32,264 bases of DNA from a virus. The stretch is from the IMG/VR virus record IMGVR_UViG_3300044516_001691, positions 1-32,264 of that record; one strand, 5' to 3'. Position 1 is the first letter of the stretch. Every line of letters starts with the position of its first letter. The position numbers were made by a program, and so were the translations under genes. Shown piece by piece: positions 6,677-13,762 of this stretch. The notes below the pieces were generated by a model that saw only the letters and a program-made list of their open reading frames with translations, was not told the origin of the DNA and searched no databases.

Positions 6677-7303
6677 TCACTTAAATCTTGGAGGAAAGTA
6701 CGGCGGAAAGTATGGCGGGAAGTACGGGGGGGCAACTGGGGTTACTGCGGTTGAATATGCCGAAAAGTCACTGACGCCATATACGCTTTCCGCCCTGACT
6801 CTAAATTGGTATGCAACTCCATTTGTAAGACCAGTAAAACTTATGCTGCTAGCGTTTACTACAGTTTTCTCACTAGTGAATGGAGACGATTGAACCCTAA
6901 AAGTAACAGCGGTAGCTGCGGCCGTTCCGTTGCTGCCCTTTGTCCAGTTTACGGTGGCTGCGGCGTTGCCCGCAGCTGAAACACCAATTGTTGGGGTTGC
7001 AGGTTTGATTCCAGGTGTTATGGATGTTGATGATGACGACGCATTTGACTCGACGCCATTTGATGAGATGGATGTGACAGTAAAAGTAACAGCAGTTCCA
7101 GCAGTTGTGGTTATTGCAATTGGTGAACTTCCCCCAGTTGCGGTTTCACCAGTGCTAGCGTTTATGCGATAACTAATCGTACCTTTTCCAGTATATGTTG
7201 GGCCAGTAAATGGAACCGAGGAGATACCAGTTCCGCTGTCAAATGATGGCGTACCAATCGTTGGTACTCCTGGAATTTTACCGCCTGAATCTTTTGTTGC
7301 CAT
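6677..7303 (-). CDS. fibronectin type III tail protein with Pro-Tyr-Phe repeat tail
   Basis: A 208-residue protein with two fibronectin III-like beta-sandwich domains (about 10-97 and 100-190). The second is clearest: ATVNWTKGSNG, then ISFTGLTNGVAYQFRVRAES and a VTPV edge. The extreme C-terminus is a tandem P-P-Y-F repeat (about 192-205) ending PPRFK. It has no signal peptide. Three bases separate its ATG from the stop of the 1113-residue fibre upstream, and the oxygenase series follows. It is probably a virion surface or fibre-tip accessory protein that binds carbohydrate or other fibre parts. The proline-rich tail may be a protein-binding or modification site. Confidence 0.7.
   Translation of the reverse strand: MATKDSGGKIPGVPTIGTPSFDSGTGISSVPFTGPTYTGKGTISYRINASTGETATGGSSPIAITTTAGTAVTFTVTSISSNGVESNASSSSTSITPGIKPATPTIGVSAAGNAAATVNWTKGSNGTAAATAVTFRVQSSPFTSEKTVVNASSISFTGLTNGVAYQFRVRAESVYGVSDFSAYSTAVTPVAPPYFPPYFPPYFPPRFK
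6693..6728 (-). repeat. three tandem 12-base units encoding PPYF repeats
   Basis: Three near-identical 12-base units in direct tandem (plus-strand consensus GGAAAGTACGGC) at 6693-6704, 6705-6716 and 6717-6728. They encode the Pro-Pro-Tyr-Phe repeat at the C-terminus of the fibronectin-type protein. Units differ by one to three bases, so copy number could change by slippage. Confidence 0.8.
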
Positions 7304-7306
7304 AAG

Positions 7307-10300
7307 TTATGCCGAAACGTCTCCCACCAATACCCATGTATCGGTTGCTCTCTTGATGAGCGTAGCATATGACCACTGTGCTCGTAGTTTAAGCCCTGGT
7401 GATGCATTGATTGTTACTCCAGCCCCAGCAGTAACCGTTGTTCGACCAACTCCTGTTTGCAGGATGTTTATCTGCGAACCAACCGGGAAAGCTACTGATG
7501 AGTTTGGCGGCACTGTCAGTGTATGGGCACCGCTGTCACCCATTTCAACAATCTTATTCTTGTCAGCCAACACAAGCGTGTAATAGCTCGGTTGAGCATT
7601 CGTTGATACGTCGGCGAGCTTTCCTAGGTCAATTTCGGCAGAAGCGCTTATATCAGCATTTACGATGACGCCAGAAGCGATAGATGTTACACCCGTATCG
7701 GAAATTGTCACATCGCCAGTCTCCGCGACAGATGTAGGAACTCCAGAAGAGTTGTAAACGATGATGTTTCCAGCAGTGCTTGTCGCAAGCTTGCTTAAGG
7801 CAATCGCTGCAGAAGAATCGATATCAGCATTAACGATGGTTCCATCAGCAATCATTGTGCTTGTTATGGTTCCAGACGGGGCACTAAATGTTCCAGTGAA
7901 GGATGCATTATTTACTGGAGCGTAGAAAGAACCGCTCTGCCCATCTAGAAGGTCGGCATTGAGGTTTGTTACTACTGTGCTTGAAGAAACACTTAATGGG
8001 GCTGTTCCTGTTGCCACCGTACTCTCAAACACTTCTGCAACAACTGGTGCTGCTGAATAACTGGCATGAGCAGTATTGATTGGGTCAGCTGGTTCTATCT
8101 CGTAGGAATCAAAGAACTTAAACTTTCCGTCAGTTGCATCTCTGAAAAGACCAGCATGACGATACGTTCCGTCATTGTAATTACCCACCCAACCAAGGTC
8201 TGGGTTTGTGATTGTTGAGCCATCGTTAAGATAAATAAACGTGTCTTCAATTGCAAGGTTTGTTTCATTGATGGTTGTGAGAGTTCCGTGAACACTAAGG
8301 TCTCCACCAACAATCAAGTTGCCAGTCGTTTCAACTTGAGAAAAAGTTACAGAAGCGCTTGTTGCTACTGATTGTCCAATCGCTATTGTTGGCGTTGAGG
8401 TCTCCCCAGTCCCACCAGTAACCGTCACTCCGGTTCCGGCGGTTATTACGCTCACATAGTCGCCACTCGTATCAGCACCAAGTGCAACAGAGTTCGAAGC
8501 AATGGTTGCGGTTAGTGTTGCATTTCCGAGATTAGTAAATGTTGCAGAGCCGCTAAGGTCGCCGCCAAGGGTTATTACTGGAGACGCAGTTGCACTTGCT
8601 TTGTTGTCCAACTGTGTTTGGATTGAAGATGTTACTCCGTCAACATAATTTAATTCTGTTGCAGTAGCAGTTACTCCAGTAAGGTCTGTAGGAGCAATAG
8701 AAATGTCTGCTGAACCATTAAATGGTTGACCAGCAATGTTGCGGGCGGTTTGAAGAGTTGTTGCAGTCGAGGCATTGCCAATCAGCGGCGCTGTAACGGC
8801 AGCAAATTGCACTGACGACGATGTCCCTACAGCCTGACCAATAGCGATTGTTGGGGTAGCTGTTTCTCCGGAGTTATTGGTAAGGGTTACGCCTGTTCCA
8901 GCAACGAGCGACGCAACATAGTCACCAGTGGTTTTTGTGCCCAGGGCAACCGTGTTGTCCGGGAGCGTTACTACTCCAGTAAAAGTTGGAGAAGCTGAGT
9001 TCGCTTTTGCTGCAAGTAAAGCCGAATCATTTACCCACTGTGTACCAGACCACTTGAGAATATCTCCAGATGCTGCTGATGTAATTGCTACGTCACCAAT
9101 AACACCAAGTGAAGTAATAGCAGCCCCATCAACAGCTGTTTTTACAAATGCCGTAGTAGCAATTTGCGTGGTGTTGGTTCCGGACGTAGCCGTTGGGGCC
9201 GTCGGTGTGCCGGTCAAATCCGGAGAACTCAATGGTGCTTTTGCATTTAATTGTGTTTGTATTGCAGAAGTTGTTCCGTTTAGATATCCAATTTCTGTAT
9301 CAGAAACATCAGCAACTCGTGCCTGAATTACTGTTGTATCAACTGACAGCACGTTTGATACAAGATTAATTCCACTTCCATTGGTTAGTGTCTGTGCTGC
9401 ATTAAACGGTGTGTATGTGATGTTGTCAGTCCCAATAGCAATTGGATTCGTAGCGCTATTGTTTACAAATCCAAAACCAGCATTTGTTGACCCACCAGTT
9501 ACGAAGCAGAAGTCGCCAGTCTTCATTTCTCCTGCAGGGTTATTGTCAGCGTCTGTTGCTCTTGTGACTACCCAAGGAGCGCTAACACTGCCGACATCCG
9601 TAACTGTGTAGATACCGTTTTCTTTAGAATCAGTCTGTGCCTTGAGCAATATTCTACTTCCGACCACAACAGATGCTCCATCAATTGTTCCAATTGCACC
9701 ATTTGTTGCTTTTGTAATAGTTGCACCGGCACCGCTTGTTCCGTTATCGTATGTACCAGCAAGGTTTCCAGTTGTTGCTGCTACGACAGACTCATGGAAG
9801 TTGATACCAGATGAAATATTGTCAACATATTGCTTTGTTGCTGCATGAAGCGCTGAACTTGGGTCATTAGCAAGAGTGACGGTTCCGGTAAAGGTTGGAG
9901 AGGCAATTGGAGCTTTTGCGCTAAGCGCTGTATCAAGACCAGAAATCTTTGACATAGCGATTGAGGCTGAAGCATTAATATCTGCATCTACAATCGCTCC
10001 ATCTGCGATTTTGCCTGAAGTTACTGAACCATCTGCGAGTTTGGCGGTAGTAACAGATAGTCCAATAATTTCGTTTGTTCCAACAGAATCATCATTTAAA
10101 TGGACTTGTGAAACTGTATTTGCAGGAAGTATTACCAGTCCAGTAAATACTGGACTTGCGCTAGGAGCTTTTGCATCTAATTGTGTTTGGATTGCCCAAG
10201 TGACCCCATCAAGGTAACCAATTTCTGTATCAGTAACCCCCGACACCCTTGCCTGGATTACTGTGGTGTCGACAGCAACAGTTGGTGTTGAACCTTCCCC

Positions 10301-10648
10301 AGAGTTATTAGTAAGGGTTACACCAGTTCCAGCGACAAGGCTTTCTACATAGTTGCCAACAGTGTCAGTAGAAAGGTTTACTGCATCATTAATCCATGCA
10401 GTGCCGTTCCAGCGAAGAAAATCTCCGTTTGCGGCACTGGTGATAGTGACGTCGCCGAGAGCATCAAGGGTCGCTCCAGGAAGGTTGCCAACAAAGTACG
10501 AGAGGGCTGTCCAGGTCGAGGAGCCGTTACCAATCTTGATTTTCCCTGTATCTGTCTCTAGTCCAACCTCGCCAGCCGAGAGAACAGGGTTCTCGGATGT
10601 CCATGATGCAGCAGGGTCACGACGGAATAAAATCTTTTTATAAGCCAT
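7307..10648 (-). CDS. large modular tail fibre protein (1113 aa)
   Basis: An 1113-residue fibre. Residues 1-60 (LSAGEVGLETDTGKIKIGNG, then WTAL) resemble the short N-terminal domain seen at the start of many phage fibres and in the Mtd adhesin. Repeated beta modules follow (EIGYLDGVT-x-x-IQTQL-x-KAP; TGTGVTLTNNSGE; APLIGNASTA). Residues about 270-420 (KQYVDN to ITYTPF) are a domain shared with the 574-residue fibre at 16938-18662. A GGDLSVHGTLTTIN module lies in the third quarter, and the C-terminal 100 residues (YTLVLADKNKIVEMGD to WVLVGDVSA) look like a tip beta-sandwich. The start overlaps the upstream 58-aa gene as TAATG, with GGAGG 9 bases before it. It acts in host recognition at the virion surface. 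Confidence 0.85.
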   Translation of the reverse strand: MAYKKILFRRDPAASWTSENPVLSAGEVGLETDTGKIKIGNGSSTWTALSYFVGNLPGATLDALGDVTITSAANGDFLRWNGTAWINDAVNLSTDTVGNYVESLVAGTGVTLTNNSGEGSTPTVAVDTTVIQARVSGVTDTEIGYLDGVTWAIQTQLDAKAPSASPVFTGLVILPANTVSQVHLNDDSVGTNEIIGLSVTTAKLADGSVTSGKIADGAIVDADINASASIAMSKISGLDTALSAKAPIASPTFTGTVTLANDPSSALHAATKQYVDNISSGINFHESVVAATTGNLAGTYDNGTSGAGATITKATNGAIGTIDGASVVVGSRILLKAQTDSKENGIYTVTDVGSVSAPWVVTRATDADNNPAGEMKTGDFCFVTGGSTNAGFGFVNNSATNPIAIGTDNITYTPFNAAQTLTNGSGINLVSNVLSVDTTVIQARVADVSDTEIGYLNGTTSAIQTQLNAKAPLSSPDLTGTPTAPTATSGTNTTQIATTAFVKTAVDGAAITSLGVIGDVAITSAASGDILKWSGTQWVNDSALLAAKANSASPTFTGVVTLPDNTVALGTKTTGDYVASLVAGTGVTLTNNSGETATPTIAIGQAVGTSSSVQFAAVTAPLIGNASTATTLQTARNIAGQPFNGSADISIAPTDLTGVTATATELNYVDGVTSSIQTQLDNKASATASPVITLGGDLSGSATFTNLGNATLTATIASNSVALGADTSGDYVSVITAGTGVTVTGGTGETSTPTIAIGQSVATSASVTFSQVETTGNLIVGGDLSVHGTLTTINETNLAIEDTFIYLNDGSTITNPDLGWVGNYNDGTYRHAGLFRDATDGKFKFFDSYEIEPADPINTAHASYSAAPVVAEVFESTVATGTAPLSVSSSTVVTNLNADLLDGQSGSFYAPVNNASFTGTFSAPSGTITSTMIADGTIVNADIDSSAAIALSKLATSTAGNIIVYNSSGVPTSVAETGDVTISDTGVTSIASGVIVNADISASAEIDLGKLADVSTNAQPSYYTLVLADKNKIVEMGDSGAHTLTVPPNSSVAFPVGSQINILQTGVGRTTVTAGAGVTINASPGLKLRAQWSYATLIKRATDTWVLVGDVSA

Positions 10649-10824
10649 TAAGCATTTCCTCCGTCAGCTATTGACGCCTCATCCAGGATTTCCGTTGTCG
10701 AAAAACCACCATCAATTATCGCATATCTGACTTTTCTCCAGACCAAACCGGTCCAAGACCATGCTTTTCCAGCAACAACAAATTCATCATTTGTTGACGG
10801 TGCAGAGGGGAAAGTGATTGCCAT
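10648..10824 (-). CDS. 58-aa tail-fibre N-terminal module (stub)
   Basis: A 58-residue gene starting MAITFPSAP, with V-A-G-K-A-W-S-W-T-G-L-V-W following. The pattern M-A-I-x-F-P-x-S/A-P ... V-x-x-x-x-W-x-W/Y-x-G-x-x-W is the same N-terminal module that opens the 514-aa fibre (13527) and the 61-aa gene (11983). Here the module is followed only by a short linker ending ADGGNA and a stop that overlaps the ATG of the 1113-aa fibre (TAATG). It may be a remnant of a longer fibre, or a short attachment protein that lets the downstream fibre dock. A promoter-like sequence lies just upstream. Confidence 0.65.
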   Translation of the reverse strand: MAITFPSAPSTNDEFVVAGKAWSWTGLVWRKVRYAIIDGGFSTTEILDEASIADGGNA

Positions 10825-10847
10825 GGGTGCAATTATCCCACATAGAG

Positions 10848-10884
10848 AACCTATATTTTACAAGGTTTTAGCTTGACTTAGCAA
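10848..10884 (-). promoter_or_regulatory. candidate sigma-70-type promoter before the 58-aa gene
   Basis: On the minus strand, TTGCTA (10884-10879) and TAAAAT (10860-10855) are separated by 18 bases, a good -35/-10 pair. They lie in one of the few gaps of the leftward arm, about 67 bases wide. It would start transcription near 10848, upstream of the 58-aa gene, the 1113-aa fibre and the oxygenases. The -10 sits in the 9-mer TTGTAAAAT, which also occurs upstream of the endolysin. Not tested. Confidence 0.35.
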
Positions 10885-10891
10885 AAGAGAT

Positions 10892-11170
10892 TTACAGCAT
10901 TTCTGCCCATTGCATCAACTCTTCGTTCCATGCGTACATGCCTTCTGCTGGGCGCGCCACTGGTGGTTGCCAGTCGTGGTTCCCGTCTAGCGTCCAAGAT
11001 GGGAATGGCTGTGGTGAAACCAGGAAACCTCCGACAAGTTCAGTCCCAATGTATGCTGGTCTTGAATCATCGTATTCAATCCACTCTCCAGATTGCGCTG
11101 AGATAAAACTGTCGTCAGCAACAAGCGTGTTGATAACAATATTGTTTTCTATCAAGGCATATTGTTTCAT
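10892..11170 (-). CDS. small tail-associated protein (92 aa)
   Basis: A 92-residue protein beginning MKQYALIENNIVINTLVADDSF, then EWIEYDD, and ending with a Trp-rich segment (PSWTLDGNHDWQPP, YAWNEELMQWAEML). Small proteins that start with a Y-A-x-I-E-N-x-x-V-x-N-x-x-V-A-D strand pair and end Trp-rich are common beside fibre genes in large phages; their role is unproven, with fibre assembly or decoration the usual guess. The ATG at 11170 shares one base with the upstream stop (TAATG) and is preferred to a start at 11203. Confidence 0.65.
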   Translation of the reverse strand: MKQYALIENNIVINTLVADDSFISAQSGEWIEYDDSRPAYIGTELVGGFLVSPQPFPSWTLDGNHDWQPPVARPAEGMYAWNEELMQWAEML

Positions 11171-11793
11171 TAGGAAACCGTCACCGTTCCAGAACTTGTC
11201 CATCTATAAACGGTATAAGAACCAGTAACTACTGCTGAGACTGTTCCCGATGTTGCGGTTATTCTTCCTGTATTAGAAGTTAAAATCTTCAACATTGCTA
11301 TACCCGTTCCGCCTCTGTTTCCAGGCGAAGGGTTACCTCCACCCCCAGACTGACCACTATCTCCCTCTCCATCAGCTCCTGCAGAACCACCACCAGCGGG
11401 GTTTGCACCACCACCAGAACCATATGTTCTTGTAGTTCCATCAAAAGCACTGCTATATCCGCCTACAGCAACCGTATAGCCAGTTTGTGACCCAGCTGTT
11501 CCGTTTGATGTTGAACCAGAACCGCCTGCACCACCAACTGGAAAACGGTCAGCAAAAGAACCATTTCCGCCTGCTGCGGAATAGAGAGTTGAACCGCTAA
11601 GTACAACACTGGATGTTCCACCAGTACCACCGTTTACGGTCCCAGCACCACCAACATTCATAGTGTAAACGCCAGCAGAAACAACAACGTTGGAACTTAT
11701 TGAAGTTCCACCGCCGCCACCACCAAAGCAGGTTACTCCGACTTGACCGTTGTTGAAGCCGTTAGCACCGCCACCGCCACCGCCAACAACCAT
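11170..11793 (-). CDS. glycine-rich tail adhesin-like protein
   Basis: A 207-residue protein dominated by Gly/Ser/Ala/Thr, with several poly-glycine runs (MVVGGGGGG, CFGGGGGG, GGAGG, GQSGGGGNPS). It ends in a strand-rich domain (GIAMLKILTSNTG, VTGSYTVYRWTSSGTVTV). Poly-glycine-loop proteins of this kind form receptor-binding tips or fibre ends in other phages, so receptor binding is the best guess. The ATG at 11793 follows the stop of the 61-aa gene by four bases, with GGTGAG just before it. The reading frame remains open upstream to a TTG at 11847 inside the 61-aa gene, so the two may once have been, or may still be, one protein made by a +1 shift. Confidence 0.65.
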   Translation of the reverse strand: MVVGGGGGGANGFNNGQVGVTCFGGGGGGTSISSNVVVSAGVYTMNVGGAGTVNGGTGGTSSVVLSGSTLYSAAGGNGSFADRFPVGGAGGSGSTSNGTAGSQTGYTVAVGGYSSAFDGTTRTYGSGGGANPAGGGSAGADGEGDSGQSGGGGNPSPGNRGGTGIAMLKILTSNTGRITATSGTVSAVVTGSYTVYRWTSSGTVTVS

Positions 11794-11797
11794 AAAC

Positions 11798-11983
11798 TCA
11801 CCAAGTATTGGGGTGCTTCCATGCTGTGGTAACCGAGCTGTCGGCAAGTTCTGTAGTCCCTACTGTTCCAGCACCAAAGGCGCTGCTCTTAAGTTCCCAA
11901 TTAGTTCCAGTCCACGTCCATGTACGCGAACCTACTGTGTAGATGTCATCTACCGCAGGGGAGTTAGGGAAGTCAATTGCCAT
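11798..11983 (-). CDS. 61-aa tail-fibre N-terminal module, fibre continued in another frame
   Basis: A 61-residue gene that opens MAIDFPNSP with VGSRTWTWTGTNWELKS, the same module as at 13527 and 10824. It goes on with the linker FGAGTVGTTELADSSVTTA typical of long fibres, then breaks off with WKHPNTW and a stop. The Gly-rich adhesin frame is +1 relative to it and overlaps this end. The ATG shares one base with the stop of the upstream 514-aa fibre (TAATG), with GGAG five bases before. It is either a short dock protein, one half of a frameshifted fibre, or a product of an assembly indel. Confidence 0.6.
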   Translation of the reverse strand: MAIDFPNSPAVDDIYTVGSRTWTWTGTNWELKSSAFGAGTVGTTELADSSVTTAWKHPNTW

Positions 11984-13527
11984 TAGGACTCCAACGCTTC
12001 AAGACGGGCAGTAAGTGCTTCAATTTTTGCTTGCTGTTCCTGGACAGTTTTGACAAGCAACCAGGTAATTTCAGATGAATCAAATCGTTTGATGTCCGTA
12101 GTTTCTTCATCTTCTGGATTCAATTTTGCATTATACGTAGAAACAGTGTCAGGAAGTATTAACTCAACTTCGTCAGCAACAACACCGATACCTTTTGAAC
12201 CCTGTTGTAACCCACCTTTGCCGTTGTGTTCCCATTCGCAAACACGCAACTGCATGAGTTCTGCTGTTCCTTTTTCATAATCATGAATATTCTCTTTTAG
12301 GCGAATATCCGAATACACAGCCCAAGAACCACCACCAGATTTAGATGCTGTTCCACCTGGGTCAAACACAAAAATTGCCTCACTACCAGCAGAGTTCATA
12401 CAAGAAAAGAAGGTGTTACCACCTTCGTCCAATCTTATGTACTGACCACTTAAACCAGTATTCACACGGGGAAATGAACCACTGGTATTCACCCTGTTTC
12501 TTGCAATACCAGCACCAGTCCAAGTTGCGGCTGGTTCACTAATCCAAAAATACAAACTACATTCACCAGTTGCAGCACCATTATTGGCAGCCGATAACCT
12601 CAACTTAGCATTAAGACCATGGGTAATTTCTTGAGTTACGTTGCCAGTAAAAGTTGGTGACTCAATTGGTGCCTTAGCGTTTAACTGGGTTTGAATAGCA
12701 GATGTCACCCCATCCACATATCCAATTTCTGTTGATGTTACGTTGCCAATAGAAGTAGTAGATGGAAGGACTACTGTTCCAGTGAATGTGGGTCCAGCAA
12801 CAGGTGCTTTGGCGTTTAACTGGGTTTGCAATGCAGAGGTAACACCATCCAAATAACCAATTTCTGTTGAATCTACAGTTCCAATAGAAGTTGTTGATGG
12901 TAAAACTACAGTGCCAGTAAAGGTTGGGCCAGCAGATGGAGCCTTATCATTTAACTGTGTCTGAATAGCAGAGGTTACTCCGTCGACATAGTTGAGTTCC
13001 GTTGTCGAAAGCGTCGCGCCGTCAAGAATATTTAATTCGGCAGCAGTAGATGTAACCCCCGTCAAATCTGTTGGAGCAATGGATATGTTCGCAGAACCAT
13101 CAAATGATTGACCCGCAATCGTGCGAGCTGATTGCAGTGTTGTTGCTGTAGAAGCATTACCAATGAGTGGTGCCGTTATAGCAGCGAACTGCACCGATGA
13201 AGATGTCCCAACGGCCTGACCAATTGCAATAGTGGCATTAGACGCTTCTCCTGGTGTATGGGTAATCGTAACGCCAGTTCCCTGGGTAAGGTCTGACATA
13301 TAGTTACCGACAGTGTCTGTCCCAAGATTGATTGGGTCATTCACCCAAGCAGTGCCGTTCCATTTTAGGAAGTCGCCAGATGTAGGTGTTGGCGCTGTTA
13401 CATCCGACAAGCCATCCAAGGCAATGCCATTTGCGGCAACCCATTTTTCACCGTCGTATTGCCATGTAAAAGTACCTACGACATGAGTTTGACCGTTTGT
13501 CGGGGAGTTAGGAAAATCAATTGCCAT
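11983..13527 (-). CDS. tail fibre protein with C-terminal S74 intramolecular chaperone
   Basis: A 514-residue fibre. It starts with the MAIDFPNSP module (1-35), followed by linker and TGTGVTITHTPGE / APLIGNASTA modules. Three tandem 45-residue repeats (about 177-299; EIGYxDGVTSAxQTQLNAKAP) come next, then a unique tip region (about 300-400: LYFWISEPAATW to FVFDPGG). Residues 406-514 are an S74 peptidase/endosialidase chaperone domain: YSDIRLKENI, then GIGVVADEVE and a coiled coil at the end. In this family the chaperone trimerises the fibre and cuts itself off just before the Ser-Asp. The ATG at 13527 has GGAG 7 bases upstream and is preferred over 13560, since it restores the conserved N-module start. 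Confidence 0.88.
   Translation of the reverse strand: MAIDFPNSPTNGQTHVVGTFTWQYDGEKWVAANGIALDGLSDVTAPTPTSGDFLKWNGTAWVNDPINLGTDTVGNYMSDLTQGTGVTITHTPGEASNATIAIGQAVGTSSSVQFAAITAPLIGNASTATTLQSARTIAGQSFDGSANISIAPTDLTGVTSTAAELNILDGATLSTTELNYVDGVTSAIQTQLNDKAPSAGPTFTGTVVLPSTTSIGTVDSTEIGYLDGVTSALQTQLNAKAPVAGPTFTGTVVLPSTTSIGNVTSTEIGYVDGVTSAIQTQLNAKAPIESPTFTGNVTQEITHGLNAKLRLSAANNGAATGECSLYFWISEPAATWTGAGIARNRVNTSGSFPRVNTGLSGQYIRLDEGGNTFFSCMNSAGSEAIFVFDPGGTASKSGGGSWAVYSDIRLKENIHDYEKGTAELMQLRVCEWEHNGKGGLQQGSKGIGVVADEVELILPDTVSTYNAKLNPEDEETTDIKRFDSSEITWLLVKTVQEQQAKIEALTARLEALES
12631..12999 (-). repeat. tandem 135-base repeats in the S74 fibre
   Basis: About 2.7 copies of a 45-codon unit (E-I-G-Y-x-D-G-V-T-S-A-x-Q-T-Q-L-N-x-K-A-P ... 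P-T-F-T-G-T-V-V-L-P-S-T-T-S-I-G). The protein copies are nearly identical while the DNA copies differ at many synonymous positions. Single copies of the same unit occur in the 1113-aa fibre. Confidence 0.8.
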
Positions 13528-13762
13528 TTTGTGCTCCAACAGACCATGCTTGTGCTTCACGAATCAGGTCATCAGGTGTAACCCCTGCAACATTCGCAGC
13601 ATCCGATAATGACCATACACCAAGCACAGCGTTCAAAGTTGCGACAACACCGACTGCATCAAGGGGAACCTGAATGTCTGGAACCTCAACAACTTCAACG
13701 ATGTTGTTGTTTGGTTTGGTCGGGTCGTAGCCACCCAAGCCGAAAGTAACTATTTTGTTCAT
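13517..13762 (-). CDS. small protein between fibre genes (81 aa)
   Basis: An 81-residue protein starting MNKIVTFGLGGYDPTKPNNN, with a short strand region (IVEVVEVPDIQV) and a helical C-terminal half (VATLNAVLGVWSLSDAANVAGVTPDDLIREAQAW). The second half reads like a helix-turn-helix-sized bundle, but no DNA-binding family is recognised. The ATG at 13762 overlaps the stop of the 1044-aa fibre as ATGA and is preferred to a TTG at 13777. Its end overlaps the next fibre start by 11 bases. Its position between two fibres suggests a fibre chaperone or connector; function unknown. Confidence 0.6.
   Translation of the reverse strand: MNKIVTFGLGGYDPTKPNNNIVEVVEVPDIQVPLDAVGVVATLNAVLGVWSLSDAANVAGVTPDDLIREAQAWSVGAQNGN

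Noticed and set aside
7307-10648. Diversity-generating retroelement linked to an Mtd-like fibre
   Set aside because: The N-terminal domain resembles Mtd, but no reverse transcriptase, template repeat or variable C-type lectin domain is visible.
12631-12999. CRISPR-like periodic repeat
   Set aside because: The periodicity is in-frame protein repeats of 135 bases with no unique spacers.
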